DNA of 26,487 nt from Caryophanales bacterium (lineage in GTDB: Bacteria > Bacillota > Bacilli > Alicyclobacillales > SLC66): assembly GCA_027341705.1 (NCBI GenBank), contig DAIELO010000002.1:1-26487 (forward strand), given 5' to 3'. Below are positions 1 to 8,600 of the stretch, piece by piece. The notes under the pieces were generated by a model. That model had not been told where the DNA came from and searched no databases. It saw nothing but the letters and a program-made list of their open reading frames with translations. Position 1 is the stretch's first letter; the number at the start of each line of letters is the position of its first letter. The translations under genes and the position numbers were made by a program.

Positions 1-151
1 GATGACAGACGACGACGAAGCCACTATCAAGCGCTTTTACCGAGACAAGAACACGATTCGGCTACAACCCGAGAATCAAAGTATGCAGCCGCTTTTTTTT
101 GAACACGTTACGATCCTTGGTAAGGTAATCGGCCTATGGAGAATTATGTGA
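1..151 (+). CDS. lexA: LexA repressor, C-terminal fragment (window edge)
   Basis: This is the 3' end of lexA, the SOS-response repressor that cleaves itself when RecA is activated. Reading from base 2, the frame gives [16 protein letters not shown], then [13 protein letters not shown] and [12 protein letters not shown] before a TGA at 149-151. This matches the C-terminal peptidase half of LexA. The lysine of ATIKRF (bases 29-31) lines up with the catalytic Lys of the Ser-Lys dyad; the serine, the cleavage site and the DNA-binding half lie upstream of the window. The stop is only three bases from the stop of the converging glnA gene, so the two transcripts must terminate within or beyond each other. 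The identification is firm even though only about 49 codons are visible. Confidence 0.93.
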   Translation, partial: MTDDDEATIKRFYRDKNTIRLQPENQSMQPLFFEHVTILGKVIGLWRIM

Positions 152-154
152 GGC

Positions 155-1492
155 TCAATACATCGTTAAGTATTGTTCCGTTTCCCACTGGTGAACAGTC
201 GTTCGAAACATGTCCCACTCAATCATCTTTGCCTCATAAAAAAACGTATATGCATGTTCACCGAGCGCATCACGAATAACTTCATCATTTGCCAGTTCTT
301 CAAGCGCAGATTTTAAGCTTTCAGGAAGACTTAAAATACCTGCACGCACACGCTCCATTTCATTCATGATGTATATATTGCGATTGACGGGTTGAGGAAG
401 TGGTAATTTACGGCGTACTCCATCCAATCCCGCCTGCAGCATCACCGCCAAGGCTAGATAAGGATTCGCCGCAGGGTCAGGGCTTCTTACCTCAATTCGA
501 GTGGACAGACCGCGAGATCCTGGGACACGAACGAGTGGACTGCGATTTTTAGCGGACCACGCGATATAAATTGGCGCTTCATAACCAGGAACCAGTCTCT
601 TGTAAGAGTTAATTAGAGGATTAGTGATTGCAGTAAATCCGCGCGCGTGCGCTAAAATGCCTGATAAATAGTGCTTAGCCACATCGCTTAACCCCAACTC
701 ATCTTGCTCATCATAAAAAGAATTTCCTTTTTCATTAAAAAGCGATAAATGACAATGCATCCCAGAACCATTGATTCCAAACACTGGTTTAGGCATAAAT
801 GTGGCATGAAGACCGAATTGACGAGCCACTGTCTTGACGACCAACTTAAATGTCATAATATTATCTGCCGCTTCTAATGCATTGGCATATTTAAAATCAA
901 TTTCATGTTGACCTGGTGCCACCTCGTGGTGAGAACCTTCAATCTCAAACCCCATTGATTCTAGTGTAAGCACAATCTCACGGCGACAGTTTTCCCCTAA
1001 ATCCACTGGTGCCAAGTCAAAATATCCACCTTGATCGTTCATCTCCGTGGTTGGATTCCCATGTTCATCCAACTTAAACAGGAAAAATTCAGGTTCTGGA
1101 CCCACATTCATTGTGGAAAATCCTAACGCTTTCGCTGAGTCCAAAGCTCTTTTTAAAATTCCTCGGGGATCACCTGCAAAAGGCGTGCCATCAGGCATGT
1201 GAATATCACAAATCAGTCGTGCGACTTTGCCCTCCCCATTGTGCCAAGGAAAGATTAACCACGTCGATAAATCAGGATATAGCAACATATCTGACTCTTC
1301 TATCCGCACAAAACCTTCAATTGACGAACCATCAAACATGATTTTCCTTTGCAGTACTTTTTGCAGTTGGCTAATTGGCACTTCTACATTTTTTATAACG
1401 CCAAGTAAATCAGTGAATTGAAGACGCAGAAAGCGCACATCTTCTTCTTTGGCCAAGCGAATGATATCTTCTGGGGTAAAATGGTTCCTCAT
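155..1492 (-). CDS. glnA: Glutamine synthetase type I (GSI-alpha)
   Basis: Makes glutamine from glutamate, ammonia and ATP in the cytoplasm; it is the main ammonia-assimilation enzyme. The 445-residue length is that of the GSI-alpha type of Bacillus. Visible family motifs are [10 protein letters not shown] near residue 53, the metal/substrate segment [16 protein letters not shown] near 185, the ATP-binding [17 protein letters not shown] near 290, and [16 protein letters not shown] near 335. The FVRIEESDM segment contains the arginine equivalent to Arg62 of the B. subtilis enzyme, which takes part in feedback inhibition and in signalling to GlnR/TnrA. The start follows AAAGGGG with an 8-base spacer. 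It lies 35 bases downstream of glnR, so the two form the classical glnRA operon, in which glutamine-bound GlnA stimulates GlnR. No adenylylation enzyme gene is nearby. Confidence 0.98.
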   Translation of the reverse strand: MRNHFTPEDIIRLAKEEDVRFLRLQFTDLLGVIKNVEVPISQLQKVLQRKIMFDGSSIEGFVRIEESDMLLYPDLSTWLIFPWHNGEGKVARLICDIHMPDGTPFAGDPRGILKRALDSAKALGFSTMNVGPEPEFFLFKLDEHGNPTTEMNDQGGYFDLAPVDLGENCRREIVLTLESMGFEIEGSHHEVAPGQHEIDFKYANALEAADNIMTFKLVVKTVARQFGLHATFMPKPVFGINGSGMHCHLSLFNEKGNSFYDEQDELGLSDVAKHYLSGILAHARGFTAITNPLINSYKRLVPGYEAPIYIAWSAKNRSPLVRVPGSRGLSTRIEVRSPDPAANPYLALAVMLQAGLDGVRRKLPLPQPVNRNIYIMNEMERVRAGILSLPESLKSALEELANDEVIRDALGEHAYTFFYEAKMIEWDMFRTTVHQWETEQYLTMY

Positions 1493-1527
1493 CAGCGATT
1501 CCCCTTTCCTGCATTTTGAAATTCACA

Positions 1528-1959
1528 TTATCTTCCTTGCTTAAAAAAACGAGATAACTCACCCTGAATAGTAGACACAGCATTGCCTCGATATCCGGCT
1601 TTCGTCACTAATTCCTGCAATAAAAACTGATGCAATTCGACATCAGTCATCTCAGTGTGTTTCTTCCCCAATCCCGTTGCACCTTCATCGTCTGAATGAT
1701 TGTATTCATTCTCGTTTTTTACTTGATTAATCACTGTCTTAATGCCTGCAATATTAAGTCCTTTATCGATTAAATTCTTTATCTCAAGTAACGACTCAAC
1801 ATCCCGAAAAGAGAACAATCGTTGATTTCCTTCTGTACGCTGGGGGTGAATCAATTCATGTTGCTCATAATAGCGAATCTGTCTCGCTGTTAAATCCGTC
1901 AATCGTTGAACAATGCCAATCGGAAATAGAGGTAAATTCCTGCGCATCACATCATCCAC
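1528..1959 (-). CDS. glnR: GlnR, MerR-family nitrogen regulator
   Basis: Represses glnRA and other nitrogen genes when nitrogen is plentiful. The N-terminal winged helix has the MerR signature LTARQIRYYEQHELIHPQRTEGNQRLFSF, split here as LTARQIRYYEQHE and then HPQRTEGNQRLFSF, preceded by the GlnR-typical PLFPIGIV. The C-terminal tail ends GELSRFFKQGR, resembling the autoinhibitory C-terminal region that feedback-inhibited glutamine synthetase relieves. I start it at the GTG at 1959, because AGGAGG sits 7 bases upstream of it. A longer frame from an ATG at 1977 would place the ribosome binding site inside the gene. The protein is then 143 residues, near the usual 135-140. It is the first gene of the glnRA operon and is preceded by a good sigma-A promoter. 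Confidence 0.95.
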   Translation of the reverse strand: MDDVMRRNLPLFPIGIVQRLTDLTARQIRYYEQHELIHPQRTEGNQRLFSFRDVESLLEIKNLIDKGLNIAGIKTVINQVKNENEYNHSDDEGATGLGKKHTEMTDVELHQFLLQELVTKAGYRGNAVSTIQGELSRFFKQGR

Positions 1960-1995
1960 GGGGTTCCCTCCTCGCATCGCCTGGATGGCAGTTAA

Positions 1996-2068
1996 ATTGT
2001 ATGCTCGTGTAAGAATGATGTCAACAAAAAGTAAGAAAGTTAGACGTGACGTGTCATATCAAATGACT
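1996..2068 (-). promoter_or_regulatory. glnRA promoter with candidate GlnR/TnrA box
   Basis: On the minus strand, TTGACA (2024-2019) and TACAAT (2001-1996) are separated by exactly 17 bases, giving a near-consensus sigma-A promoter about 40 bases ahead of the glnR start. Upstream of it, at 2052-2068, TGTCATATCAAATGACT fits the GlnR/TnrA consensus TGTNA-N7-TNACA except for the last base. The box reaches into the last codons of the upstream ynbB gene. Autoregulation of glnRA by GlnR is established in Bacillus; its use of this particular site is inferred. Confidence 0.65.
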
Positions 2069-3327
2069 GTTTTTAGTTTACGCATCACATGGATCATCGC
2101 GATTTTCACATGTTCCAGCGTCAATCCACCCTGCATGTATGCCACATAAGGAGGACGTATTGGCCCGTCCGCACTGAGCTCAATTGAAGCACCTTGAACA
2201 AATGTCCCTGCCGCCATAATGACAGGATCTTGATACCCTGGCATCTGCCATGGCTCAGGTATGGCGTGTGCATCAACAGGTGAGGAAGCTTGAATTGCTT
2301 GGCAAAAAGCAATCAACCGCTCTTTGCTTCCCAAATGAATCTTTAGGACAATATCCCTTACATTTTGAGAAGTCACAGGATCACAAGTAAATCCCATTCG
2401 TCCCAAAAACTCGCTAGCAAACAAGTTGCCTTTTAATGCTTGTCCTACTACATGTGGCGCTAAAAATAAACCTTGAAAAAACAGCCGATAGTTTTCATAC
2501 GAACCACTTTCCCCACCAATACCCGGGGCGGTCAAATGATAAGCAGCAAGTTCAACCGCTTTTTTACTACCGACAAGATAACCTCCTGTGGGAGCTAACC
2601 CACCACCTGGGTTTTTAATCAGTGAACCAACGACTAAATCTGCCCCATAAGCGGAAGGCTCGTCTTGATCAGTAAACTCGCCATAACAGTTATCGATGAC
2701 GATCATCACATGCGGATGTGCATTTTTAATTGCATGAATAGCAACCCCAATCTCGTGAACAGATAAGGCTCTGCGCCATGCATACCCAGGAGAGCGTTGA
2801 ATGGCAATAACACGCACAGAATGATCAACTGCTGCGATCACACGTTCAATATCAATGCCACCATCTGTACGCAAATCCACTTCCTTATAATCAATGCCAA
2901 ATTCACGCAATGAGCCTGCCGCGTTGACAGTGGCACCAATCACTGTTTGCAAAGTATCGTAAGGCTCTCCAGTCGCATATAGCAACGTGTTACCCGGGCG
3001 CAATAAACCAAAGAACGCTACCTTTAAGGCATGCGTTCCTGAGACCAGATGAGGCCTCACCAGCGCCGCCTCAGTCGCAAACGTCTTGGCATAAATCAAC
3101 TCCAGTTGATCACGGCCACGGTCCCCATATCCATACCCAGTCGATCCCCAAAGTTGATTATCCACCAGACCCGCTTCCCAAAAAGCAGATAATACCTTCT
3201 CCTGATTTCGTGCCACCGTACGGTCAATTTGTTGGTATTGATCTTGTAACTGATGATCAATTTGTTCTGTTAATCGCCATTCCTCTTCTTCAATACGTTT
3301 CATCATCATATCCGCCAAAGGAAGCAT
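2059..3327 (-). CDS. ynbB: YnbB-type PLP-dependent enzyme (methionine gamma-lyase-like family)
   Basis: A fold-type I pyridoxal-phosphate enzyme of the family often annotated 'aluminium resistance' or 'methionine gamma-lyase family protein'. Its substrate is not known to me. The PLP lysine is K238 in GSLIKNPGGGLAPTGGY, a family hallmark, and D212 in VIDNCYGEF is the likely pyridine-nitrogen partner. VSGTHALKVAFFGLLRPG near residue 95 is the cofactor phosphate region. I start it at the ATG at 3327, which shares one base with the hflX stop (TAATG) and has GGGGG just ahead; this gives 422 residues. It is translationally coupled to hflX, as in Bacillus (ynbA-ynbB-glnR-glnA), which supports orthology. 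Family assignment is firm; the reaction is uncertain. Confidence 0.9.
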   Translation of the reverse strand: MLPLADMMMKRIEEEEWRLTEQIDHQLQDQYQQIDRTVARNQEKVLSAFWEAGLVDNQLWGSTGYGYGDRGRDQLELIYAKTFATEAALVRPHLVSGTHALKVAFFGLLRPGNTLLYATGEPYDTLQTVIGATVNAAGSLREFGIDYKEVDLRTDGGIDIERVIAAVDHSVRVIAIQRSPGYAWRRALSVHEIGVAIHAIKNAHPHVMIVIDNCYGEFTDQDEPSAYGADLVVGSLIKNPGGGLAPTGGYLVGSKKAVELAAYHLTAPGIGGESGSYENYRLFFQGLFLAPHVVGQALKGNLFASEFLGRMGFTCDPVTSQNVRDIVLKIHLGSKERLIAFCQAIQASSPVDAHAIPEPWQMPGYQDPVIMAAGTFVQGASIELSADGPIRPPYVAYMQGGLTLEHVKIAMIHVMRKLKTVI

Positions 3328-4613
3328 TATCCCCCTGCAAAAGGAGTAAATAACCATGCTTCCCGCTCGTCAACCTCCGCTTCTACCTCGAAAACTTGTC
3401 CATCTTCCTGAATGTTGTTCATTTTCCCCTTTTGATTCAGATCAGCAATAAGATCTGAACGATCAAATGGAATCCGCAAGTGCAAGATCACTTTACGACC
3501 CACCAATTCGTCAATTTTACCCATCAAACGAATGAGCGCTTCTTCATCCATCGCCGATCCTGCCAACCATGCAGCAGCATTAATATCACCCTGCATCATG
3601 AAGTCGTTTACTTGATCCACTTTATTAAAAAAGGTAACCACTGGTGCGCTAATGTGAAGCGATTGCTCAAGCACGTTGTAAACTGTCGCCATTTCCTCTT
3701 GCATAAATGAAGAAGTAGCATCCACGACATGAATGATCACATCAGCGTCCTCCACCGCCTCCAAAGAAGACCGAAAGGCAGTCACCAAATGATGGGGCAA
3801 ATTGCGAATAAATCCGACAGTATCAGTCACCACAAAATTTCGTCCACCCCACTTGACCCTACGCGCTGTGGGGTCAAGTGTGTCAAAAATGCGGTTTTGG
3901 CCTGCCTTCATGCTGCTATCTCCGTAACGCTTCGTCAAACTAGAAAGGAGCGTTGTCTTACCAGCATTGGTATAACCAACAATACTGACGGCATAGACGC
4001 CTTGGCGACTACGACGTCTTCTGGTTATTCTGCGCCGGTTCACTTCTTCATCGACAACCTTACGTAAATTTGAAATCTCTGTTCGAATTCGCCGTCGATC
4101 CATTTCTAGTTTGGTTTCACCAGGTCCACGTGTGCCAATACCCCCACCTAATCTTGAGAGATGGATCCCTTGCCCACTAAGACGTGGCAGTAAATATAAC
4201 AACTGCGCCAACTTCACTTGTGACTTGCCTTCGAAGCTAAGTGCACGCCTAGCAAAAATATCCAAAATCACCTGCGTTCGATCGACCACTGGCAGTTTCG
4301 ACTCAAGTGCTAAATTTCGTGCCTGACTGCCGCTTAAATCCACACTAAAGACAATCAGATCTACAGAAAAGGCAAGCGCGTCAGCTTTAATTTCTTGCAC
4401 CTTGCCAAGACCTACATAAGTAGCAGAATGAGGCTGATCGATTACTTGAGTCACTTGCGCCGCCACCGTTGCCCCCGCTGCAGAGACTAAATCTCTAAGC
4501 TCCATGACACTCTGAACGCGTTTTTCCATGGAATCCCGAGAAGTGTGAACATGAACCAACAACGCTTTCTCTGTAATGGCCGAAGCATCACGAATTTCCT
4601 TCAGCCTAATCAC
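3327..4613 (-). CDS. hflX: HflX, ribosome-associated GTPase
   Basis: A GTPase of the Obg-HflX group that binds and splits stalled or hibernating 70S ribosomes, best known in heat and antibiotic stress. Domain order is an N-terminal HflX domain (about 1-180) with the conserved glycine-rich linker GGGIGTRGPGETKLE at 157-170, a basic RRRITRRRRSR helix near 195, then the G domain: P-loop GYTNAGKT at 213-220, switch II DTVGFIRNLP at 264-273 and NKVD further on. The 428-residue length is normal. The annotated start is a GTG five bases after the spoVK stop, with AAGGGG almost touching it, so the exact start is uncertain. Its stop overlaps the ynbB start by one base. It probably forms an operon with spoVK upstream and ynbB downstream. 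Confidence 0.95.
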   Translation of the reverse strand: MIRLKEIRDASAITEKALLVHVHTSRDSMEKRVQSVMELRDLVSAAGATVAAQVTQVIDQPHSATYVGLGKVQEIKADALAFSVDLIVFSVDLSGSQARNLALESKLPVVDRTQVILDIFARRALSFEGKSQVKLAQLLYLLPRLSGQGIHLSRLGGGIGTRGPGETKLEMDRRRIRTEISNLRKVVDEEVNRRRITRRRRSRQGVYAVSIVGYTNAGKTTLLSSLTKRYGDSSMKAGQNRIFDTLDPTARRVKWGGRNFVVTDTVGFIRNLPHHLVTAFRSSLEAVEDADVIIHVVDATSSFMQEEMATVYNVLEQSLHISAPVVTFFNKVDQVNDFMMQGDINAAAWLAGSAMDEEALIRLMGKIDELVGRKVILHLRIPFDRSDLIADLNQKGKMNNIQEDGQVFEVEAEVDEREAWLFTPFAGG

Positions 4614-4616
4614 CCC

Positions 4617-5513
4617 TTAATTAAAATCCAACGCTTTAAGTGTAATTAACCGTTCCCTATCAAACAAATTTTCATGAATGATCCGTCGCGCTTGCTTGCG
4701 AATAGCCTTTTCCAACAAATTGCGAACGGCTCTACCATTGCCAAAATCAATTGCATGCATCTGTACACGCAGGCGACTACGCAACGCTTGAAGCCCGTCA
4801 GGACTAAACTTATAATCACGGTCTTTCGCCATTTGCATCGCTAGTTCAATTAACTCATTCTCGCGAAATGGTGGAAATTCAATTTGTACAGGAAACCTCG
4901 AAGATAATCCTGGATTTAATGACAAAAAATACATCATTTCCATTTGATATCCCGCAAGAATTACCACTAATTCCCGCTTAAATTCTTCCATTCCCTTAAC
5001 CAATGTATCGATCGCTTCTCGCCCAAAGTCATTATCTCCACCACGTGCAAGCGCATAGGCCTCATCAATAAATAAAATACCACCTTTGGCCTTCTCAATG
5101 GCTGATCGTGTTTTTTGTGCAGTATGACCGATATATTCACCCACTAGATCTGCCCGTTCTACTTCAAATACATGACCGTTTGACAACATGCCAAGTTTCA
5201 GAAAAACATCACCTAGCAGTCTAGCTACTGTTGTTTTTCCTGTGCCAGGGGGTCCATGAAAGATCATGTGATACATCGGTATCTCTGCACGCAATTGATA
5301 TGACTTTCGCCATTCACTGACCATATAAAAAGCATACAGTTCTTCTACCAATGCTTTTACTTCATGCAGACCAATCAGTTGATGAATAGGCATCAACAAT
5401 TCTTCTATGGTGACGACGCGTTCCACCACAGGTGCTAGTGCAGAACTCATTACTTGTGTTCTGCTAAAAACCCCTTTGATCGGCGATCGAAAAGGAGCGA
5501 CAGCGTAAAACAT
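4617..5513 (-). CDS. spoVK: Stage V sporulation protein K, AAA+ ATPase
   Basis: An AAA+ ATPase of the SpoVK/CbbX group needed for spore maturation in Bacillus; its molecular target is not well defined. Walker A is GPPGTGKT at residues 87-94, Walker B is GILFIDEA near 145-152, and a sensor/arginine-finger region follows (NPGLSSRFP). The 298-residue length fits. The start is well supported by AAGGAGG with a 6-base spacer. The N-terminal ~25 residues are less typical of the family and may be unstructured. It is directly followed by hflX. Its presence is the clearest sign that the organism makes endospores. Confidence 0.93.
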   Translation of the reverse strand: MFYAVAPFRSPIKGVFSRTQVMSSALAPVVERVVTIEELLMPIHQLIGLHEVKALVEELYAFYMVSEWRKSYQLRAEIPMYHMIFHGPPGTGKTTVARLLGDVFLKLGMLSNGHVFEVERADLVGEYIGHTAQKTRSAIEKAKGGILFIDEAYALARGGDNDFGREAIDTLVKGMEEFKRELVVILAGYQMEMMYFLSLNPGLSSRFPVQIEFPPFRENELIELAMQMAKDRDYKFSPDGLQALRSRLRVQMHAIDFGNGRAVRNLLEKAIRKQARRIIHENLFDRERLITLKALDFN

Positions 5514-5565
5514 GGGCGGCCTCCTTACCTTTTCATACCATGCTGCAAGTATACGCAGCGCCCAT

Positions 5566-5583
5566 GTGACAGGTGCCTATCAC
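5566..5583 (-). terminator. Short hairpin after leuS
   Basis: GTGACAG and CTATCAC form a 7-bp stem (one G-U pair) around a GTGC loop in the 78-base gap between the leuS stop and spoVK. It has no downstream U-run, so it may be a weak or factor-dependent terminator, or an mRNA 3'-end structure. Confidence 0.35.
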
Positions 5584-5591
5584 GCAGTCAA

Positions 5592-8030
5592 TTACCGAAC
5601 CACGAAATTTAGAATCTTATCTTGAACATAGATTTTCTTACTTACTATCTTTCCTTCTAGCGATGACTGTACGGATGTTGCTTTTAATGCCACCGCTACC
5701 ACATCATGTTCTGTCGCACCTCTAGCCACTTGAATGCGATCTCTCACTTTTCCATTCACCTGTACCACAATGACTACCTCATCATCCACAAGGTACTGTT
5801 CATCCACAGTGGGCCAATGTGCAAGCATTACCGATGATTCGTGCCCCAACTCATGCCACAACTCCTCCGCCAAGTGCGGGGCGACTGGTGCCAAACACAC
5901 AGTGAAGACGTCAAGCGTCCCTTTATCAATCGGCTCATTCACATTTTGCAAATTCGTAACATATTCCATAAATGCGCTGATGACCGTGTTATAACGAAAT
6001 GATTCGATGCGCTCCGACACTTGTTTCACAAAACGATGGCGAAGCTTCAACAGTACTTCCGTGGCATACACGGGAGCATGCACACGATTATCCTCCACCA
6101 ATCGATAGACACGACCCAAAAAGCGGTACACACCTTCAATCGCTCGCGGATTCCACTCCGCGTCAATTTCCGGAGGTCCCACAAAAAGTTCGTACAATCT
6201 CAACGTATCTGTCCCATATTTTTCAATAAGTTCCTCTGGACTGACTACATTACCTTTTGATTTAGACATTTTCGCCCCATTTAATGTAAGCATGCCCTGA
6301 TTAAAAAGGCGCGTAAACGGTTCATCAAATGGAATCACACCGCGATCATATAAGACCTTCGTAAAAAATCGCGAATACAGTAAGTGAAGTACCGCGTGTT
6401 CTACACCTCCAATGTACATATCCACAGGCAACCAATAATTAATGCTTTCCGGCGAAAAAGCTGCTTGGTCATTCTGAGGATCAGCAAAACGCATAAAATA
6501 CCAGCAGGATCCTGCCCATTGTGGCATCGTGTCTGTTTCACGACGCGCAGGTTGACCGCATTCGGGGCAACTCGTTTGCACAAATGAAGTGATCGCCGCC
6601 AAAGGTGATTCTCCCGTCCCTGTCGGCTCATACCGCTCGACTTCTGGCAAAAGCACAGGTAGATCTTCTTCTTTTACCGGTACAATGCCACAATGGTCAC
6701 AGTGCACTAGGGGAATCGGCTCTCCCCAATAACGCTGTCTAGCAAACACCCAATCACGCAATTTATACGTAACAGTCAATTGACCCAATTCATGTTGTTC
6801 AAGGTAAGAAATCATGGCCTTTTTCGCATTGTCCACATCTAACCCTGAAAAATCTCCTGAATTCACTATCACTCCGTATTCTGTGTACGCTTCTGGCAAA
6901 GCATCTGCAGCATTTTTCACAGATGGTGCCACGACACGTTTGATCGGCAGATGAAATGTCGTAGCAAATTCAAAATCCCGCTCGTCATGTCCAGGAACGG
7001 CCATAATGGCACCAGTACCATAATCCATCAACACATAATCAGCTATCCAAACTGGGATGCGCGCCTGATTAATCGGATTGATCGCGTAGGCCCCCGTAAA
7101 TACACCTGTTTTTTCTTTATCGTCAATTTGTCTGGAGAGCGCCGACTTTGCAAGCGTCTGTGCCACATAAGCCGCCACCTCACTCTGCGCCTCAGAAGTG
7201 GTGATTTGTTGCACCAATGGATGCTCCGGTGCAAGTACCATATAAGTCGCACCATAAAGCGTGTCTGGTCTTGTGGTGAACACTTCAATAGCAAGCGGTA
7301 AAGCACCATCACTCATGTGCCCATCCACGACAAAACGAATCTTAGCTCCTTCACTACGACCAATCCAATTTGCTTGCATTTTCTTCACTTTTTCTGGCCA
7401 ATCAAGTAGATCCAAATCATTTAACAAACGCTCTGCATAAGCGGTAATACGAAGCATCCATTGCGTCATATTCTTTTTGGTGACAGGAGTTCCGCAACGC
7501 TCACAAGCACCATCTACCACTTCTTCATTAGCCAGACCTGTTTTACAGCTAGGACACCAGTTAATTGGCATTTCCTTGCGATAAGCGAGACCCATTTTAT
7601 ACAGTTGCACAAAAATCCACTGCGTCCACTTGTAATATTGCGGTTCACTCGTGTTGATTTCACGATCCCAATCAAACATTGCTCCCATTTCTTTTAGTTG
7701 CTTCTTGAAATTAGCAATATTACGTGCAGTACCAATTGCTGGTTGAATGCCTTTTTTAATCGCGTCATTTTCTGCTGGCAACCCAAATGCATCCCATCCC
7801 ATCGGATGCAATACTTCATACCCATTCAATTTTTTATAACGGGAAAAAACATCAGATAACACATATCCCCGCCAATGTCCCACATGCAACCCAGATCCAG
7901 ATGGATAAGGAAACATATCCAAACAATAATACTTCGGTTTCCCCGAATGATGATCTACTTTATGTAACTGTTCGCGATCCCAATATGTTCTCCATTTAGT
8001 TTCAAATTTACTAGGTTCATACGTTCCCAT
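5592..8030 (-). CDS. leuS: Leucyl-tRNA synthetase
   Basis: A class I synthetase that charges tRNA-Leu with leucine. At 812 residues it has the bacterial length. The HIGH-type motif is in [17 protein letters not shown] (near residues 40-56) and the KMSKS loop is [11 protein letters not shown]. The CP1 editing domain is recognised by [19 protein letters not shown]. Paired cysteines (CPSC...CERC near residue 160, and CDHC...CPEC later) suggest zinc-ribbon insertions, one in the ZN-1 position. The start is supported by AGGAGGT 6 bases upstream. It is preceded by a T-box antiterminator/terminator and, unusually, directly by a tRNA operon. Confidence 0.98.
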   Translation of the reverse strand: MGTYEPSKFETKWRTYWDREQLHKVDHHSGKPKYYCLDMFPYPSGSGLHVGHWRGYVLSDVFSRYKKLNGYEVLHPMGWDAFGLPAENDAIKKGIQPAIGTARNIANFKKQLKEMGAMFDWDREINTSEPQYYKWTQWIFVQLYKMGLAYRKEMPINWCPSCKTGLANEEVVDGACERCGTPVTKKNMTQWMLRITAYAERLLNDLDLLDWPEKVKKMQANWIGRSEGAKIRFVVDGHMSDGALPLAIEVFTTRPDTLYGATYMVLAPEHPLVQQITTSEAQSEVAAYVAQTLAKSALSRQIDDKEKTGVFTGAYAINPINQARIPVWIADYVLMDYGTGAIMAVPGHDERDFEFATTFHLPIKRVVAPSVKNAADALPEAYTEYGVIVNSGDFSGLDVDNAKKAMISYLEQHELGQLTVTYKLRDWVFARQRYWGEPIPLVHCDHCGIVPVKEEDLPVLLPEVERYEPTGTGESPLAAITSFVQTSCPECGQPARRETDTMPQWAGSCWYFMRFADPQNDQAAFSPESINYWLPVDMYIGGVEHAVLHLLYSRFFTKVLYDRGVIPFDEPFTRLFNQGMLTLNGAKMSKSKGNVVSPEELIEKYGTDTLRLYELFVGPPEIDAEWNPRAIEGVYRFLGRVYRLVEDNRVHAPVYATEVLLKLRHRFVKQVSERIESFRYNTVISAFMEYVTNLQNVNEPIDKGTLDVFTVCLAPVAPHLAEELWHELGHESSVMLAHWPTVDEQYLVDDEVVIVVQVNGKVRDRIQVARGATEHDVVAVALKATSVQSSLEGKIVSKKIYVQDKILNFVVR

Positions 8031-8052
8031 TAAAATACCTCCTCATGTCAAT

Positions 8053-8102
8053 AAAAAACTCCCACCCCTATCAAGGGACGAGAGTACCCGTGTTGCCACC
8101 CT
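8053..8102 (-). promoter_or_regulatory. T-box antiterminator/terminator module of leuS
   Basis: On the minus strand, AGGGTGGCAACACGGG (8102-8087) is the conserved T-box sequence whose TGGN bulge pairs with the 3' end of an uncharged tRNA. It is followed by a terminator hairpin: CTCTCGTCCC (8084-8075), a six-base loop, GGGGTGGGAG (8068-8059) and then TTTTTT (8058-8053). Binding of uncharged tRNA normally stabilises an antiterminator and lets leuS be transcribed. The long Stem I with the specifier loop, which should precede this by 150-200 bases, cannot fit: a terminator and tRNA-Ser occupy that space. See findings. Confidence 0.85.
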
Positions 8103-8120
8103 GATGAAGAGATGAAGATC

Positions 8121-8160
8121 AAAAAACCCCGTGCAAGCCAATTAATTGGCACGCACGAGG
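8121..8160 (-). terminator. Terminator of the tRNA operon
   Basis: The minus strand reads CCTCGTGCGTGCC, an AT-rich apex, then GGCTTGCACGGGG followed by TTTTTT (8126-8121). The stem is long, with two G-U pairs and one mismatch. It lies just after the CCA of tRNA-Ser and only about 19 bases before the T-box sequence, so it appears to end the tRNA transcript. Confidence 0.85.
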
Positions 8161-8167
8161 TCACACG

Positions 8168-8261
8168 TGGCGGAGTGAGAGGGATTCGAACCCTCGATAC
8201 GTCTTATGAACGTATACTCGATTAGCAATCGAGCGCCTTCGACCTACTCGGCCATCACTCC
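8168..8261 (-). tRNA. tRNA-Ser (anticodon GCT)
   Basis: A 94-base class II tRNA with a long variable arm and encoded CCA. The acceptor stem pairs GGAGTGA with TCACTCC, the discriminator base is G, the anticodon stem is CTCGA/TCGAG around loop TTGCTAA, and the T arm carries GGTTCGAATCC. It reads AGC/AGU serine codons. It is the last gene of the Ala-Asn-Ser cluster. Confidence 0.97.
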
Positions 8262-8264
8262 ATA

Positions 8265-8339
8265 TGGCTCCCCGAGTAGGATTCGAACCTACGACCCTTC
8301 GGTTAACAGCCGAATGCTCTACCGCTGAGCTATCGAGGA
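8265..8339 (-). tRNA. tRNA-Asn (anticodon GTT)
   Basis: A 75-base tRNA with acceptor TCCTCGA/TCGGGGA, anticodon loop CTGTTAA (GTT), T arm AGGTTCGAATCCT, discriminator G and encoded CCA. It lies 3 bases from tRNA-Ser, so the two are processed from one transcript. Confidence 0.97.
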
Positions 8340-8349
8340 ATGTGTTTAC

Positions 8350-8425
8350 TGGTGGAGATAAGCGGATTCGAACCGCTGACCCCCTGCGTGCAAAGCAGGT
8401 GCTCTACCAACTGAGCTATATCCCC
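8350..8425 (-). tRNA. tRNA-Ala (anticodon TGC)
   Basis: A 76-base tRNA with acceptor GGGGATA/TATCTCC, anticodon loop TTTGCAC (TGC) in stem CCTGC/GCAGG, T arm CGGTTCGAATCCG, discriminator A and encoded CCA. It is the first gene of the three-tRNA cluster. Confidence 0.97.
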
Positions 8426-8479
8426 TAATATATCACATTGATAACACCCATTACAATCGTTCGTTTCGGTGACTTTGAA

Positions 8480-8508
8480 ATAATATCATCTTTGCCGCTT
8501 TTAATCAA
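8480..8508 (-). promoter_or_regulatory. Promoter of the tRNA operon
   Basis: On the minus strand, TTGATT (8508-8503) and TATTAT (8485-8480) are separated by 17 bases, about 55 bases ahead of tRNA-Ala. A second -10-like TATATT at 8433-8428 is too close to the mature 5' end to be the start site. The 174-base gap 8427-8600 otherwise holds only this promoter and a hairpin behind the chemoreceptor gene. Confidence 0.6.
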
Positions 8509-8553
8509 GGACAAAAGCAAAAAAATTTATCAGCTTCATTACACTCGCGTAGT

Positions 8554-8576
8554 AAGGCAAGCAAATGGCCTGCCTT
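8554..8576 (-). terminator. Hairpin after the chemoreceptor gene
   Basis: AAGGCAAGC and GCCTGCCTT form a 9-bp stem with one G-U pair around a five-base loop, 25 bases after the chemoreceptor stop. No U-run follows, so it may be a weak terminator or a 3'-end stabiliser. Confidence 0.45.
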
Positions 8577-8600
8577 ATCGATCTAATTTACGATACGTGA

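Noticed and set aside
8427..8600. Displaced T-box Stem I upstream of tRNA-Ala, as if the tRNA genes had been inserted into the leader
   Set aside because: I looked for a long stem with a specifier loop and AGTA-type bulge on the minus strand and saw only a promoter and a short hairpin.
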